Shown here: positions 45,081 to 52,909 of the stretch, piece by piece
Layout of the letters: every line of letters starts with the position of its first letter
Numbering within the stretch: the first letter of the stretch is position 1
Origin: UBA4736 sp002404015
Lineage (GTDB): Bacteria; Chloroflexota; Dormibacteria; Dormibacterales; Dormibacteraceae
Reading direction: 5' to 3'
DNA: 64,000 nucleotides
NCBI GenBank assembly: GCA_036747295.1
Contig: DAIOCN010000009.1
Location: forward strand, 31,631-95,630
Notes under the pieces: model-generated
The model's database searches: none
Told to the model about the DNA's origin: nothing
Seen by the model: only the letters and a program-made list of their open reading frames with translations
Position numbers and translations under genes: made by a program

Positions 45081-45957
45081 GCAGCCTCAGGGCGTCCGGG
45101 TCGTCCAGCAGGAAGTGCTGGAGCAGGAAGAGGTCCATGCCCGCGTCCACAAGGGGGCGCATCTTGGCCACGATCTCCTCCGGGGTGCCCACGAACCCGC
45201 GCTTGCCGAGGTCCTCCAGAGCGGCGTCGGGGTCCTTGCCCTGCAGCCGAACCAGCACCTCCGCGAGCCGGCCGGCGCGCTCGCGGAGCTCGGCCCGGTC
45301 GCGGCCTATGCAGTAGGTCGCCATCATCGAGTGGCGGATCGAGCCGGGATCCCGGCCGATCTCGGCACAGTGGGCGGCCAGCACTTCCGACTTGGCGCGG
45401 TAGGCGTCCAGCGTGGCGCCGTTGATGTTCCACTCGGCCGCGTCACGAGCGGCGATCTTCAGGGTCCGCTTCTCGCCGCTGCCGCCGATCAGCAGGGGCA
45501 CCTCCCCGTGGATGGGGGCGGGCCGGTTCACCCGCCAGGTCTGGCGGATGCGCTCGATCCCCGACTCCAAGTTGTCGAAGCGTTCCTTGAGGGTCGGGAA
45601 GGGGACGCCGAAGGCCTGGTGCTCGGCCTCGTTCCAGCCCGCGCCCACACCGAGGATGAGGCGCCCGCCCGAAAGCTGGTCGACGGCCGCGGCCATCTTC
45701 GCCAGCAGGGCCGGGTGCCGGAAGGTCATCGGGCTGACCATCGGGCCGATCTGGACCCGCTTCGTCCACTCGGCGGCCAGCGCCATCGAGACCCAGCACT
45801 CGAGCGACTCCCGCTCGCCCCGTTCCATGACGGAGAACAGGTGGTCCGAGCGCCGCAGGCTGGCGAAATCGAGCCCGTCCACGTCCCGGCAGAGCGCCCG
45901 CCAATACTCCCAGGTCAGGCCCTCCTGGCCCTCGATCATGATGCCCAGCTCAGCCAT
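45049..45957 (-). CDS. LLM-class (luciferase-like) oxidoreductase, probably F420-dependent
   Basis: 302 residues. MAELGIMIEGQEGLTWEYWR, FASLRRSDHLF, VQIGPMVSPMTFRHPALLAK, VDQLSGGRLILGVGAGWNEA and EHQAFGVPFPTLKERFDNLE are standard for F420-binding LLM enzymes rather than FMN luciferases. VPLLIGGSGEKRTLKIAARD completes the core. Substrate unknown. It starts 8 bp inside the end of the PHP gene, so the three minus-strand genes 45049-47793 form one operon. Confidence 0.92.
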   Translation of the reverse strand: MAELGIMIEGQEGLTWEYWRALCRDVDGLDFASLRRSDHLFSVMERGERESLECWVSMALAAEWTKRVQIGPMVSPMTFRHPALLAKMAAAVDQLSGGRLILGVGAGWNEAEHQAFGVPFPTLKERFDNLESGIERIRQTWRVNRPAPIHGEVPLLIGGSGEKRTLKIAARDAAEWNINGATLDAYRAKSEVLAAHCAEIGRDPGSIRHSMMATYCIGRDRAELRERAGRLAEVLVRLQGKDPDAALEDLGKRGFVGTPEEIVAKMRPLVDAGMDLFLLQHFLLDDPDALRLLSEEVVPALR

Positions 45958-46966
45958 CGCCAAAGACCTCCTTGAGTCGCTCGAGCGGCAGCCAGTTGAC
46001 CAGGCTCTCGTCACCTACGCCGGCTTGCCGAGCCGCCCAGAGTCCGAGGTCAACGTAAATGAACTGGTCGGGGGCGTGCGCGTCCGAATCAAGGGCCAGG
46101 CGGCAGCCGGCGCCGAGTGCCAACCGGGCCAGCTCGGGTGACAGGTCCATACGGGCGGGGTCGCAGTCGATCTCCATCACGACCCCCCGCTCGGCCGCCC
46201 GCCGGAACACCTGTTCGAAGTCGTAGTCGGCGCCGTCTCGGCTGCCGGGCCGGCGGCCCGTGGGGTGGCCGACGATGTCGACGTACGGGTTCTCGACCGC
46301 CCGCAGCATACGCTCGGTCATCGCCGCCTTCTCCATCCGCAGCTTCAGGTGAGGCGAGGCCACGACCACGTCCAGTGCAGAGAGCGTCCCGTCGGGCAGG
46401 TCGAGAGAGCCATCCTCGAGGATGTCCACCTCGATGCCCTGGAGGATCGTGATGCCGTCCAGCGAGCGGTTGGCCTCGTCGATCTGGCGGCGCTGGGCCA
46501 GGAGCCGCTCGGGGGTGAGGCCGTTCACGATCGTCATGCGCGGCGAGTGGTCGGTGATGGCCACGTACTCGTAGCCCCGGGCCAGCGCCGCCTGCCCCAT
46601 CTGCACCACGCCGGCGCCGCCGTCCGACCAGTCGGTGTGGCAGTGCAGGTCGCCTCGATAGCCCTGCTCGACCAGGGGTGAGACGCCGATCTCCGGGATC
46701 CCCTCCAGGCCCGTGTCCTCGCGCAGGCGCTCGAGGTAGGTGCTGCGGCCGGCGTCGATCATCTCGACCAGGGTCTTCTCGATCCCGGCACCCACCCCGG
46801 GGATGGTCTGGAGGGCGTCGCGGGAGCGCAGCCGGGCCAGGTCCGGGCGCTCGCGGAGGATCGCGGCCGCCACCTTCGTGAACGCCCGGGCTCGGTGCGC
46901 GTCCTGCTTGTGGCGAAGGAGATAGGCGATCTCGGCCAAGTAGGCGGCGGCCTCTTCGGGGGTCAC
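45950..46966 (-). CDS. PHP-domain phosphoesterase with helix-hairpin-helix (PolX C-terminal like)
   Basis: 338 residues. N-terminal helical/HhH part (LRSRDALQTIPGVGAGIEKT) and a PHP domain: YRGDLHCHTDWSDGG, YVAITDHSPRMTIVNGL, ILQGIEVDILEDGSLDL, DVVVASPHLKLRME, DIVGHPTGRRPG, EIDCDPARMDLS, LALDSDAHAPDQF, all metal ligands kept. This matches the region of bacterial DNA polymerase X after its polymerase domain, which is missing here. Likely a nuclease or phosphatase. GTG start overlaps the methyltransferase stop. Confidence 0.88.
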   Translation of the reverse strand: MTPEEAAAYLAEIAYLLRHKQDAHRARAFTKVAAAILRERPDLARLRSRDALQTIPGVGAGIEKTLVEMIDAGRSTYLERLREDTGLEGIPEIGVSPLVEQGYRGDLHCHTDWSDGGAGVVQMGQAALARGYEYVAITDHSPRMTIVNGLTPERLLAQRRQIDEANRSLDGITILQGIEVDILEDGSLDLPDGTLSALDVVVASPHLKLRMEKAAMTERMLRAVENPYVDIVGHPTGRRPGSRDGADYDFEQVFRRAAERGVVMEIDCDPARMDLSPELARLALGAGCRLALDSDAHAPDQFIYVDLGLWAARQAGVGDESLVNWLPLERLKEVFGDG

Positions 46967-47793
46967 AGGTCCTTCACCAGCAGCTCGGTGGGCGGCCGCC
47001 GAGTCCCGAAGAAGTCCTCCAGCGCGGGATCGGCGGGGGGCATGAGCGGCGCTGGGAAAGTCCGCCGCGAGTAGTTTCGCGCCACCCACCATTCCGGCGC
47101 CTCCGGGCCGACCAGGACCACGCGCCCGCCCGGCCTGACGCAGCGCTCCAGCTCGGCTGCGACGCGCTCACCACCGAGCGGCGGATCCGGGCCGAACGTG
47201 GTGCACGAGAGCAGGACGTCGGCGAACCCGTTTGGGAAAGGCAGTGCCTGCCCGAAGGCCGCCACCACCTCCACGTCCTCGAGCGCGTCGAGCAGGCGCC
47301 GGCGCAGGGGCGGGCAGGGCTCGACCGCGAGCACGCGCCGGGCGCGTCCCACCAGGTGCCGGGTGAGCCGCCCCGTGCCGGCGGCGACCTCGACCGCGAG
47401 GGCGCCATCGACGGGCAGGGCCGCCAGCAGCTCCGGGGAGATCGGCTCGGCTTCGGCCAGCCGGGCCCACAGGTCCGGCTCCAGCTCATAGGCCAGGGCC
47501 CAGAAGCAGCCTCGCACCAGGCGCTGGGCGGCCGCGTCGCGCTCGGCCTGGGCCACCGGCCGCTGAGCCAGGCGGAGCAGTCGCTCGCCCCGCTCGGGCG
47601 GCAGCGCGGAGGCGACGGCAAACAGCGCCTGCCCTGCGGACGCCAGCGCCGCGGCCGCTTCCTCAAGGGGCGGCGCGCTGGGTCCGGGCTCGAAAAGGTG
47701 CCGGAGCGAGGGCCGGCTGAGGCGGGCCAGGTCGGCCGGCGAGAAGCGGCGGCTACCCTTTGGGGCGGCTGCAACCGCTTCGGCGTAACGCAC
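46963..47793 (-). CDS. Class I SAM-dependent methyltransferase
   Basis: 276 residues. Helical N-terminal 125 residues, then a Rossmann methyltransferase: AVEVAAGTGRLTRHLVG (SAM motif I), RRVLAVEPCPPLRRRLLDAL, VEVVAAFGQALPFPNGFADV, LLSCTTFGPDPPLGG, and CVRPGGRVVLVGP. Substrate unknown. GTG start at 47793 follows TATAGT/GATACA boxes shared with the divergent pterin genes. Confidence 0.87.
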   Translation of the reverse strand: MRYAEAVAAAPKGSRRFSPADLARLSRPSLRHLFEPGPSAPPLEEAAAALASAGQALFAVASALPPERGERLLRLAQRPVAQAERDAAAQRLVRGCFWALAYELEPDLWARLAEAEPISPELLAALPVDGALAVEVAAGTGRLTRHLVGRARRVLAVEPCPPLRRRLLDALEDVEVVAAFGQALPFPNGFADVLLSCTTFGPDPPLGGERVAAELERCVRPGGRVVLVGPEAPEWWVARNYSRRTFPAPLMPPADPALEDFFGTRRPPTELLVKDL

Positions 47794-47798
47794 GGACG

Positions 47799-47812
47799 TG
47801 TATCACTATAGG
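47799..47812. promoter_or_regulatory. Divergent promoter, methyltransferase / pterin operon
   Basis: Minus strand: TATAGT 11 nt and GATACA 5 nt before the GTG at 47793. Plus strand: TATAGG 10 nt before the ATG at 47823. The 29-bp gap holds both. Confidence 0.4.
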
Positions 47813-47822
47813 AATCGGAGAC

Positions 47823-48269
47823 ATGCTGAAGACCCGCCCCGTCGGCGACAGTGCGGCGCCGGCCCGAACCCCGACCGCCGTGCTGGTGACACGCCGCGCC
47901 ACCTTCGCGGCCGCCCACGTCCTGGCCCGGCCGGAGTGGGAGGCCGCCCGCAACCAGGAGGTGTTCGGGGCCTGCGCCGGCGACCACGGCCACAACTACG
48001 TGATCGAAGTCGGCGTGCTCGGGGTGCCGGATCCGCAGACCGGGATGGTGATCAACCTGAAGGAGCTCGACCGGGTTCTGCGCGAGGCGGTCGTGGAGCA
48101 CGTCGACCACCGCCACCTGAACCGCGTGGCCTTCCTGGACGGGCTGGTGCCGACCGCTGAGAACCTGGCCAGGGCGTTCTGGGACCGGCTCGAGGAGCGG
48201 CTGGGCGACCGCCTCCAGAAGGTTCGGCTGGTTGAGTCGGAGAACAATTCGGTGGAGGTTTCGCGTTGA
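47823..48269 (+). CDS. 6-pyruvoyltetrahydropterin synthase / QueD family protein
   Basis: 148 residues from the ATG at 47823. RATFAAAHVLARPEWEAARN, the zinc and catalytic motif FGACAGDHGHNYVIEV (Cys-x3-His-x-His), GMVINLKELDRVLREAVVEH, VDHRHLNRVAFLDGLVPTAE and the final Glu region VRLVESENNSVEV. The GMVINLKELD and TAENLARAFW patterns look more like animal-type PTPS than E. coli QueD. It acts on dihydroneopterin triphosphate from FolE, encoded next with a TTGA overlap. Confidence 0.88.
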   Translation: MLKTRPVGDSAAPARTPTAVLVTRRATFAAAHVLARPEWEAARNQEVFGACAGDHGHNYVIEVGVLGVPDPQTGMVINLKELDRVLREAVVEHVDHRHLNRVAFLDGLVPTAENLARAFWDRLEERLGDRLQKVRLVESENNSVEVSR

Positions 48270-48844
48270 GCATCGCCCGCCAGCCCTTCGGCGACGAGCT
48301 GGCCACCGTCGTCAGCGAGCTGCTCAAGGGCATCGGCGAGGACCCCGGCCGGGAGGGCCTGCTCGAGACGCCGCAGCGGGTGGCCGACTCCCTCCGTTAC
48401 CTGACCGAGGGCTACTCGATGGACGCTCGGGACGCGATCGGCGATGCGGTGTTCGAGCAGCGCTACGACGAGATGGTGCTGGTCAAGGACATCGCCTTCT
48501 ACAGCCTCTGCGAGCACCACCTGCTGCCCTTCTTCGGTGCGGTCCACGTCGCCTACGTCCCCAACGGCCGGGTTGTCGGGCTCAGCAAGATCCCGCGTGT
48601 AGTGGACGTCTACGCCCACCGCCTCCAGCTCCAGGAGCGGCTCACACGCCAGATCGCCGAGGGCCTGGAGGCCGTCCTGAGACCGGACGGGGTGGCCGTG
48701 GTGATCGAGGCGCGGCACCTCTGCATGGAGATGCGCGGGGTCGAGAAGGCGGGCGGGGAGACCGTCACGTCCTGCATGCTCGGCTGCTTCCGGGAGGACC
48801 CTCGGACGCGCGCCGAGTTCCTGGAGCTCCTCAAGAAATCCTGA
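48266..48844 (+). CDS. folE: GTP cyclohydrolase I
   Basis: 192 residues. Converts GTP to 7,8-dihydroneopterin triphosphate. Zinc ligands in FYSLCEHHLLPFFG and RHLCMEMRGVEK, plus VGLSKIPRVVDVYAHRLQLQ, ERLTRQIAEGL and ETVTSCMLGCFRED. TTG start overlaps the PTPS stop; the stop overlaps the glycosyltransferase as CTGA. No other folate gene is adjacent. Confidence 0.96.
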   Translation: MSIARQPFGDELATVVSELLKGIGEDPGREGLLETPQRVADSLRYLTEGYSMDARDAIGDAVFEQRYDEMVLVKDIAFYSLCEHHLLPFFGAVHVAYVPNGRVVGLSKIPRVVDVYAHRLQLQERLTRQIAEGLEAVLRPDGVAVVIEARHLCMEMRGVEKAGGETVTSCMLGCFREDPRTRAEFLELLKKS

Positions 48845-49860
48845 GGATCGCGGTCGTGGCCTCCCTGGTCACGCCGCTGCGGCCGAACCTGGCGGGCGGC
48901 GCCCAGGCCTTCGTCTGCGACCTGGCCCGCGAGCTCCACGACCGCGGCCACGAGGTCGCGCTCTACTGCGCCAGCCGCTCCCAGGTGCCCGGCGTCGACC
49001 TGGTGGAGATCGAGGTGCCCGCCGGCGTCGCCGAGGCCCTCGTTATGCCCGGCGGAGCGCCCCCGCAAGCGGTCGCCGCCCTCGGCGAGGGTTTCGAGAG
49101 GCTGTTCGCCGAGCTCCGCCGCCAGGCGCCCGACGTGGTCAGCCAGCACGCCTTCGACGCCGAGGCAATCGAGCTGGCGGAGGGCCTGCGGGTGCTGCAC
49201 ACGTTGCACATGCCGCCGATGGTCCCGGCCGTGGTGGAGGCTGCGCGCCGGAGCCGGGCCGCCTTCGCCACGGTCTCCGAGGCAGCTCGGCGAGATTGGA
49301 GTGCGGTCGGCCTGGAACCGGTGCGCGTCCTCCGGAACGGGATCCCCGACTTCGGCGTCGAGCCCCGCCCGCCCGAGCCGGTCGCCGTCATCGCCGGCCG
49401 CATCTCGCCCGAGAAGGGCACAGCGGCCGCGCTGCGCGTGGCGACGGCGGCCGGGCTTGAGCCGCTGCTGCTGGGCGAGGTCTACGACCGCGCGTACCAC
49501 GAGCGCGAGGTCCGGCTCCAGCCGCGCGCCGTCGGCCGCGAGGAGCTCAGCCGGATCATGGCCGGCGCGGCTGCCACCCTGATGCCGGTCGAGTGGGAAG
49601 AGCCCTTCGGGCTGGTGGCGGCGGAATCCCAAATGGCCGGCTGCCCGGTCGCCGGCTACCGGCGCGGAGGCCTGCCCGAGGTCGTGTCCGAGGGCGTGGG
49701 CGGCTACCTGGTGGAGCCCGGCGACGAGGCCGGCCTGGTGGAGGCGGTCCATCGAGCGGCCGGGCTCGACCGCGCCGCCATCCGGCGCAGCGCCCTCGGC
49801 CGCCTCCTGATCGGCCCCGCCGTGGCGGCCTACGAGGAGGCCTTGACTTCGCTCGCCTAG
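48841..49860 (+). CDS. GT4-family glycosyltransferase
   Basis: About 339 residues from a CTG at 48841 (CTGA overlap with folE); GTG 48856 is the next standard start but would cut into strand 1. GT-B fold: RIAVVASLVTPLRPNLAGGA, HDRGHEVALYCA, VRVLRNGIPDFGV, VAVIAGRISPEKGTAAALRV, then donor site WEEPFGLVAAESQMAGCPV and GGLPEVV. Acceptor unknown. Its position between FolE/PTPS and an SDR makes a pterin acceptor possible. Confidence 0.87.
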   Translation: MRIAVVASLVTPLRPNLAGGAQAFVCDLARELHDRGHEVALYCASRSQVPGVDLVEIEVPAGVAEALVMPGGAPPQAVAALGEGFERLFAELRRQAPDVVSQHAFDAEAIELAEGLRVLHTLHMPPMVPAVVEAARRSRAAFATVSEAARRDWSAVGLEPVRVLRNGIPDFGVEPRPPEPVAVIAGRISPEKGTAAALRVATAAGLEPLLLGEVYDRAYHEREVRLQPRAVGREELSRIMAGAAATLMPVEWEEPFGLVAAESQMAGCPVAGYRRGGLPEVVSEGVGGYLVEPGDEAGLVEAVHRAAGLDRAAIRRSALGRLLIGPAVAAYEEALTSLA

Positions 49861-50468
49861 CCGTCGTCACGGGCGGCTCGGGCGGCATCGGCCGGGCCCT
49901 GCTGGCCGAGCTGGCCCGCCGCGGCTTCGAGGTGGTCTCCTGGAGCCGCAGCGACGGCGTCGATGCCGCCGACGAGGACCAGGTGGAGCAAGCGGCGGCC
50001 CGGCTGCCGCGGCTTGACGCGCTGGTCAACAACGCCGCGGTCCTGGTCCCTCGCGCCTTTGCCGAGCTGACGGCCGCCGAGTGGGACGAGACGCTCCGGG
50101 CCGGGCTGCGCAGCGCCTTCCTGTGCAGCCGGGTCGCCTTCCGGCAGATGGGCCAGGGCGGCAGCATCGTCATGATCTCCAGCCTCTCCGGCGTGGCCGG
50201 CGCCGAGAAGTTCCCCGGCATGGCAGCTTACGTCACCGCCAAGTCGGGGCTGGCCGGATTGACGGAGGCCCTGGCCGTCGAGGGACGTCCGCTGGGCATC
50301 CGGGTCAACGCGGTCAGTCCGGGCTCGGTCGACGCGCCCATGCTGGCGCTGAGTGGGGCTCCGAAAGCCCGGGCGCTGCGCCCCGAAGAGGTCGCCCGCG
50401 TCGCCGGCTGGCTGGCCTCCCCGGAGTCGGCGCCGCTGTCCGGCGCCAACCTCAGGCTGGACCCCTGA
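49842..50468 (+). CDS. Short-chain dehydrogenase/reductase
   Basis: About 208 residues. AVVTGGSGGIGRALLAELAR, GVDAADEDQVEQAAARLPRL, DALVNNAAVLVPRAFAELT, SIVMISSLSGVAGAE, AYVTAKSGLAGLTEALAVE, and IRVNAVSPGSVDAPML. The catalytic Ser, Tyr and Lys are present. No ATG, GTG or TTG lies in frame close to the first strand; GGAGG at 49836-49840 suggests a non-standard start near 49842. A sepiapterin-reductase-like role is suggested only by the neighbours. Confidence 0.85.
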   Translation, partial: LDFARLAVVTGGSGGIGRALLAELARRGFEVVSWSRSDGVDAADEDQVEQAAARLPRLDALVNNAAVLVPRAFAELTAAEWDETLRAGLRSAFLCSRVAFRQMGQGGSIVMISSLSGVAGAEKFPGMAAYVTAKSGLAGLTEALAVEGRPLGIRVNAVSPGSVDAPMLALSGAPKARALRPEEVARVAGWLASPESAPLSGANLRLDP

Positions 50469-50498
50469 ACTCTATCTAGTGTGTCGGGTCCCCGAGAT

Positions 50499-50540
50499 GC
50501 CGCGACAATAGGACCCCTCCCTCCGCCTGCAGGGGGAGGG
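50499..50540 (+). repeat. Hairpin repeat B, copy 2
   Basis: CCGCGACAATAGGACC, then an 11-bp stem with one mismatch and one G-U (50516-50526 with 50529-50539). Same layout as 42531-42570, again between converging genes. The flanking 50541-50560 is a G-rich run. Confidence 0.6.
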
Positions 50541-50560
50541 AGGGAGGGGGGGCGGACAGA

Positions 50561-51034
50561 CTAGGCCGCCTTCTTCTCCTGGCCCCGGAGGATCGACACC
50601 ATCCGGCTGACGACCGCGGCCGCGGCCGCGGTTCCGGCCGCCTGGGCCGCCCTGATCGCGATCTTCTCCCACGAGGAGCCGGCCGGCTCCTCTCCGATCT
50701 GGCGCTCGCCCACGTAGAGCCGGACCGGAGGCACCTGCTTGCGGAGGCCCAGCTCCAACCGCTCCCGGAGGTGCCTCAGGTTGGTCCACCAGGTCGGCGG
50801 CACCACTCGCTCGAAGCGCTCGCCCATCGTCGGCGGCCGGGTCATCCGGTAGATCACGTAGCCGGCCCCGATCGCGGCGCCGATCGCCGCCGCCGAGCCG
50901 ACCACGATCAGGGCGGTTCGGGCCGAGCGCCTGACCGTGGCGCGGCTGCGCTCGCGCAGCTCGACGATCTTCGACTCCATGGAGCCGCGGACTTCGGCTA
51001 TTTGTTTGTCGAGCTGATCAGATGAAGCGCCCAT
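50561..51034 (-). CDS. Membrane protein, DUF3618-like (hypothetical)
   Basis: 157 residues. N-terminal SSDQLDKQIAEVRGSMESKI and ELRERSRATVRR is a helical basic region like DUF3618, followed by one membrane helix (TALIVVGSAAAIGAAIGAG), a basic mid-section and a second hydrophobic Ala-rich helix near the C-terminus. Its start lies 37 bp inside the end of the holin-like gene, so they are co-transcribed. Confidence 0.75.
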   Translation of the reverse strand: MGASSDQLDKQIAEVRGSMESKIVELRERSRATVRRSARTALIVVGSAAAIGAAIGAGYVIYRMTRPPTMGERFERVVPPTWWTNLRHLRERLELGLRKQVPPVRLYVGERQIGEEPAGSSWEKIAIRAAQAAGTAAAAAVVSRMVSILRGQEKKAA

Positions 51035-51390
51035 GCCTTGGTCTCCTTGAGGCTCTCAATCGTCTTCTTCGGCGCCTCGATGCGCAGCTTCGACTTGCCG
51101 AAGAGGGCGAGACCCGCCGCCAGCACCACACAGAGGATCAGCCAGACCAGCGCCGCCACCGAATGCGCCGGGATCGCGACGACAAGCAGCACCGGCAGCG
51201 CGACGAGCACCGCGAGAAGGGCAAAAACGGCCGCCCCGGCCAGCGCGCCTGCCGCCACGCCGTTGCTGATGGCGAGCTCCTTGACCTCCTGCTTGGCGAG
51301 CGCGATCTCAAGGTGCACCAGCTGCTGCGCGCTCTCCACGATGTCGTGCGCCAGCTCGGGCGTCGAGTCGTCGTATTTCTTGCGAGCCAC
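50998..51390 (-). CDS. Actinobacterial holin-X-like membrane protein
   Basis: About 130 residues from the GTG at 51390. Amphipathic N-terminus (LAHDIVESAQQLVHLEIALA, KQEVKEL) then two long membrane helices (AAGALAGAAVFALLAVLVAL and VAALVWLILCVVLAAGLALF) and a Lys-rich tail, the layout of the phage-holin-family III/Holin-X proteins. Despite the name, these are usually chromosomal and not lytic. TATGCT is 9 nt before the GTG. Divergent from arsR. Confidence 0.82.
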   Translation of the reverse strand: MARKKYDDSTPELAHDIVESAQQLVHLEIALAKQEVKELAISNGVAAGALAGAAVFALLAVLVALPVLLVVAIPAHSVAALVWLILCVVLAAGLALFGKSKLRIEAPKKTIESLKETKAWALHLISSTNK

Positions 51391-51434
51391 TATTAAGAAA
51401 GCATACGCAACGGCGCCGACATCGCCCACCGACG

Positions 51435-51488
51435 ATACATAACGGTCTCTTTATGTCTTAGACTTCGCATAAAGAGATCGTTATGTAT
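51435..51488. promoter_or_regulatory. Large inverted-repeat operator in front of arsR-ino1
   Basis: Two 21-bp arms, 51435-51455 and 51468-51488, are exact inverted copies except one base, with a 12-bp spacer. The core is CTCTTTATG/CATAAAGAG. The right arm includes the arsR ATG (51483). Size, AT-rich core and place fit an ArsR-dimer operator for autorepression; it could also affect the divergent holin-like gene 45 bp away. Confidence 0.8.
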
Positions 51489-51797
51489 GAATGGAGCCTG
51501 GTACGGCGTGAGCTGCCGGCGCACTTCAGTGCGCTGGCCAACCCCACCCGCCTGCGCATCCTGGAGCGGCTCGCCTCGGAGGGGGAGGCCAGCGTCAACG
51601 AGCTGGCCGGCCACCTCCGGATGAGCCAGCCGAGGATCTCCTGGCACCTGGGGATGATGCGGCGGGGTGGGATCGTCCGCCAGCGCAGGGAGGGCCGCCA
51701 GGTCCACTGCTCGATCGACCTCGACAACATTCGGCGTCATCAGCTCGCCCTCTGGGAGCTGCTGACCCAGCACAAACGGATAGGAGCTCAGCCATGA
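51483..51797 (+). CDS. ArsR-family transcriptional regulator
   Basis: 104 residues. Winged helix: HFSALANPTRLRILERLASE, GEASVNELAGHLRMSQPRIS (helix-turn-helix), WHLGMMRRGGIVRQRREGRQ, VHCSIDLDNI. The ELCVCDL metal site of ArsR/SmtB sensors is absent and the only Cys is in the wing strand, so the signal is probably not arsenite, Zn or Cd by the known site. ATGA overlap with ino1 makes it the first gene of the inositol-lipid operon. Confidence 0.92.
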   Translation: MYEWSLVRRELPAHFSALANPTRLRILERLASEGEASVNELAGHLRMSQPRISWHLGMMRRGGIVRQRREGRQVHCSIDLDNIRRHQLALWELLTQHKRIGAQP

Positions 51798-52909
51798 AGA
51801 ACGGCAACGGCAAGGTGAAGGTGGCGGTCGTCGGCGTCGGCAACTGCGCCTCCTCTCTCATCCAGGGCGTCAAGTACTACCGAGAGGCTTCGCCCGACGA
51901 CTTCGTCCCCGGGCTCATGCACGTGGACCTGGGCGGCTACCACATCCGCGACATCGAGTTCGTGGCCGCGTTCGACGTGGATAAGAAGAAGGTCGGCAAG
52001 GACCTGTCCGAGGCCATCTGGGCCGGCGCCAACAACACCGTGAAGTTCGCCGACGTGCCCTCGCTAGGGGTCAAGGTCGAGCGCGGCATGACGCACGACG
52101 GCATCGGCAAATACCTGGCCGACGTGATCGAGAAGGCGCCGGGAGAGACCGCTGACGTGGCCGGGATCCTGAAGAAGACCGGCGCCCACGTGCTGGTCAA
52201 CTACCTGCCGGTCGGCTCCGAGGAGGCGACCAAGTGGTACGTCGAGCAGGCGCTCAACGCCGGCTGCGCTTTCGTCAACTGCATCCCCGTCTTCATCGCG
52301 CGCGAGCACTACTGGCAGGGCCGATTCGAAGCCAAGGGCCTGCCGATCATCGGGGACGACATCAAGTCGCAGGTCGGCGCCACCATCATCCACCGCACGC
52401 TGGCGCGGCTGTTCCGCGAGCGCGGCGTCCGGCTGGAGCGTACATACCAGCTGAACTTCGGTGGCAACACCGACTTCCTGAACATGCTGGAGCGCGACCG
52501 GCTGATGTCGAAGAAGATCTCCAAGACCCGCTCGGTGACTTCCCAGCTCGACTACGACATGGGCGACGACAACGTGCACATCGGTCCGTCCGACTACGTG
52601 CCCTGGCTGCAGGACCGCAAGTGGGCGCAGATCCGGCTCGAGGGGCGCTCGTTCGGCGACGTCCCCCTGAACGTGGAGCTGAAGCTCGAGGTGCACGACT
52701 CGCCCAACTCCGCCGGGATCGTGATCGACGCCGTCCGATGCTGCAAGCTGGCGCTGGACAAGGGCCTCTCGGGCACACTGGAGGGGCCCAGCGCCTACTT
52801 CATGAAATCGCCGCCCCAGCAGTACACGGACCCCGACGCCCGCCGGCTCACGGAGGAGTTCATCTCCACCAATTCCCGCCAGGAGCAGGCTGCGACCGCT
52901 AAGACTTAG
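51794..52909 (+). CDS. ino1: myo-Inositol-1-phosphate synthase
   Basis: 371 residues, the prokaryotic Ino1 class. Turns glucose 6-phosphate into 1L-myo-inositol 1-phosphate with NAD+. VKVAVVGVGNCASSLIQGVK, VNYLPVGSEEATKWYVEQAL, FVNCIPVFIA, GLPIIGDDIKSQVGATIIHR, YQLNFGGNTDFLNMLE, and KKISKTRSVTSQL with the catalytic lysines. Product feeds phosphatidylinositol (genes to 56411) and possibly mycothiol-type thiols. Follows arsR with a 4-bp overlap. Confidence 0.96.
   Translation: MKNGNGKVKVAVVGVGNCASSLIQGVKYYREASPDDFVPGLMHVDLGGYHIRDIEFVAAFDVDKKKVGKDLSEAIWAGANNTVKFADVPSLGVKVERGMTHDGIGKYLADVIEKAPGETADVAGILKKTGAHVLVNYLPVGSEEATKWYVEQALNAGCAFVNCIPVFIAREHYWQGRFEAKGLPIIGDDIKSQVGATIIHRTLARLFRERGVRLERTYQLNFGGNTDFLNMLERDRLMSKKISKTRSVTSQLDYDMGDDNVHIGPSDYVPWLQDRKWAQIRLEGRSFGDVPLNVELKLEVHDSPNSAGIVIDAVRCCKLALDKGLSGTLEGPSAYFMKSPPQQYTDPDARRLTEEFISTNSRQEQAATAKT

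Noticed and set aside
50998..51390. Holin-like gene as sign of a prophage
   Set aside because: No other phage gene is nearby; the family is usually chromosomal and paired with DUF3618-like proteins.
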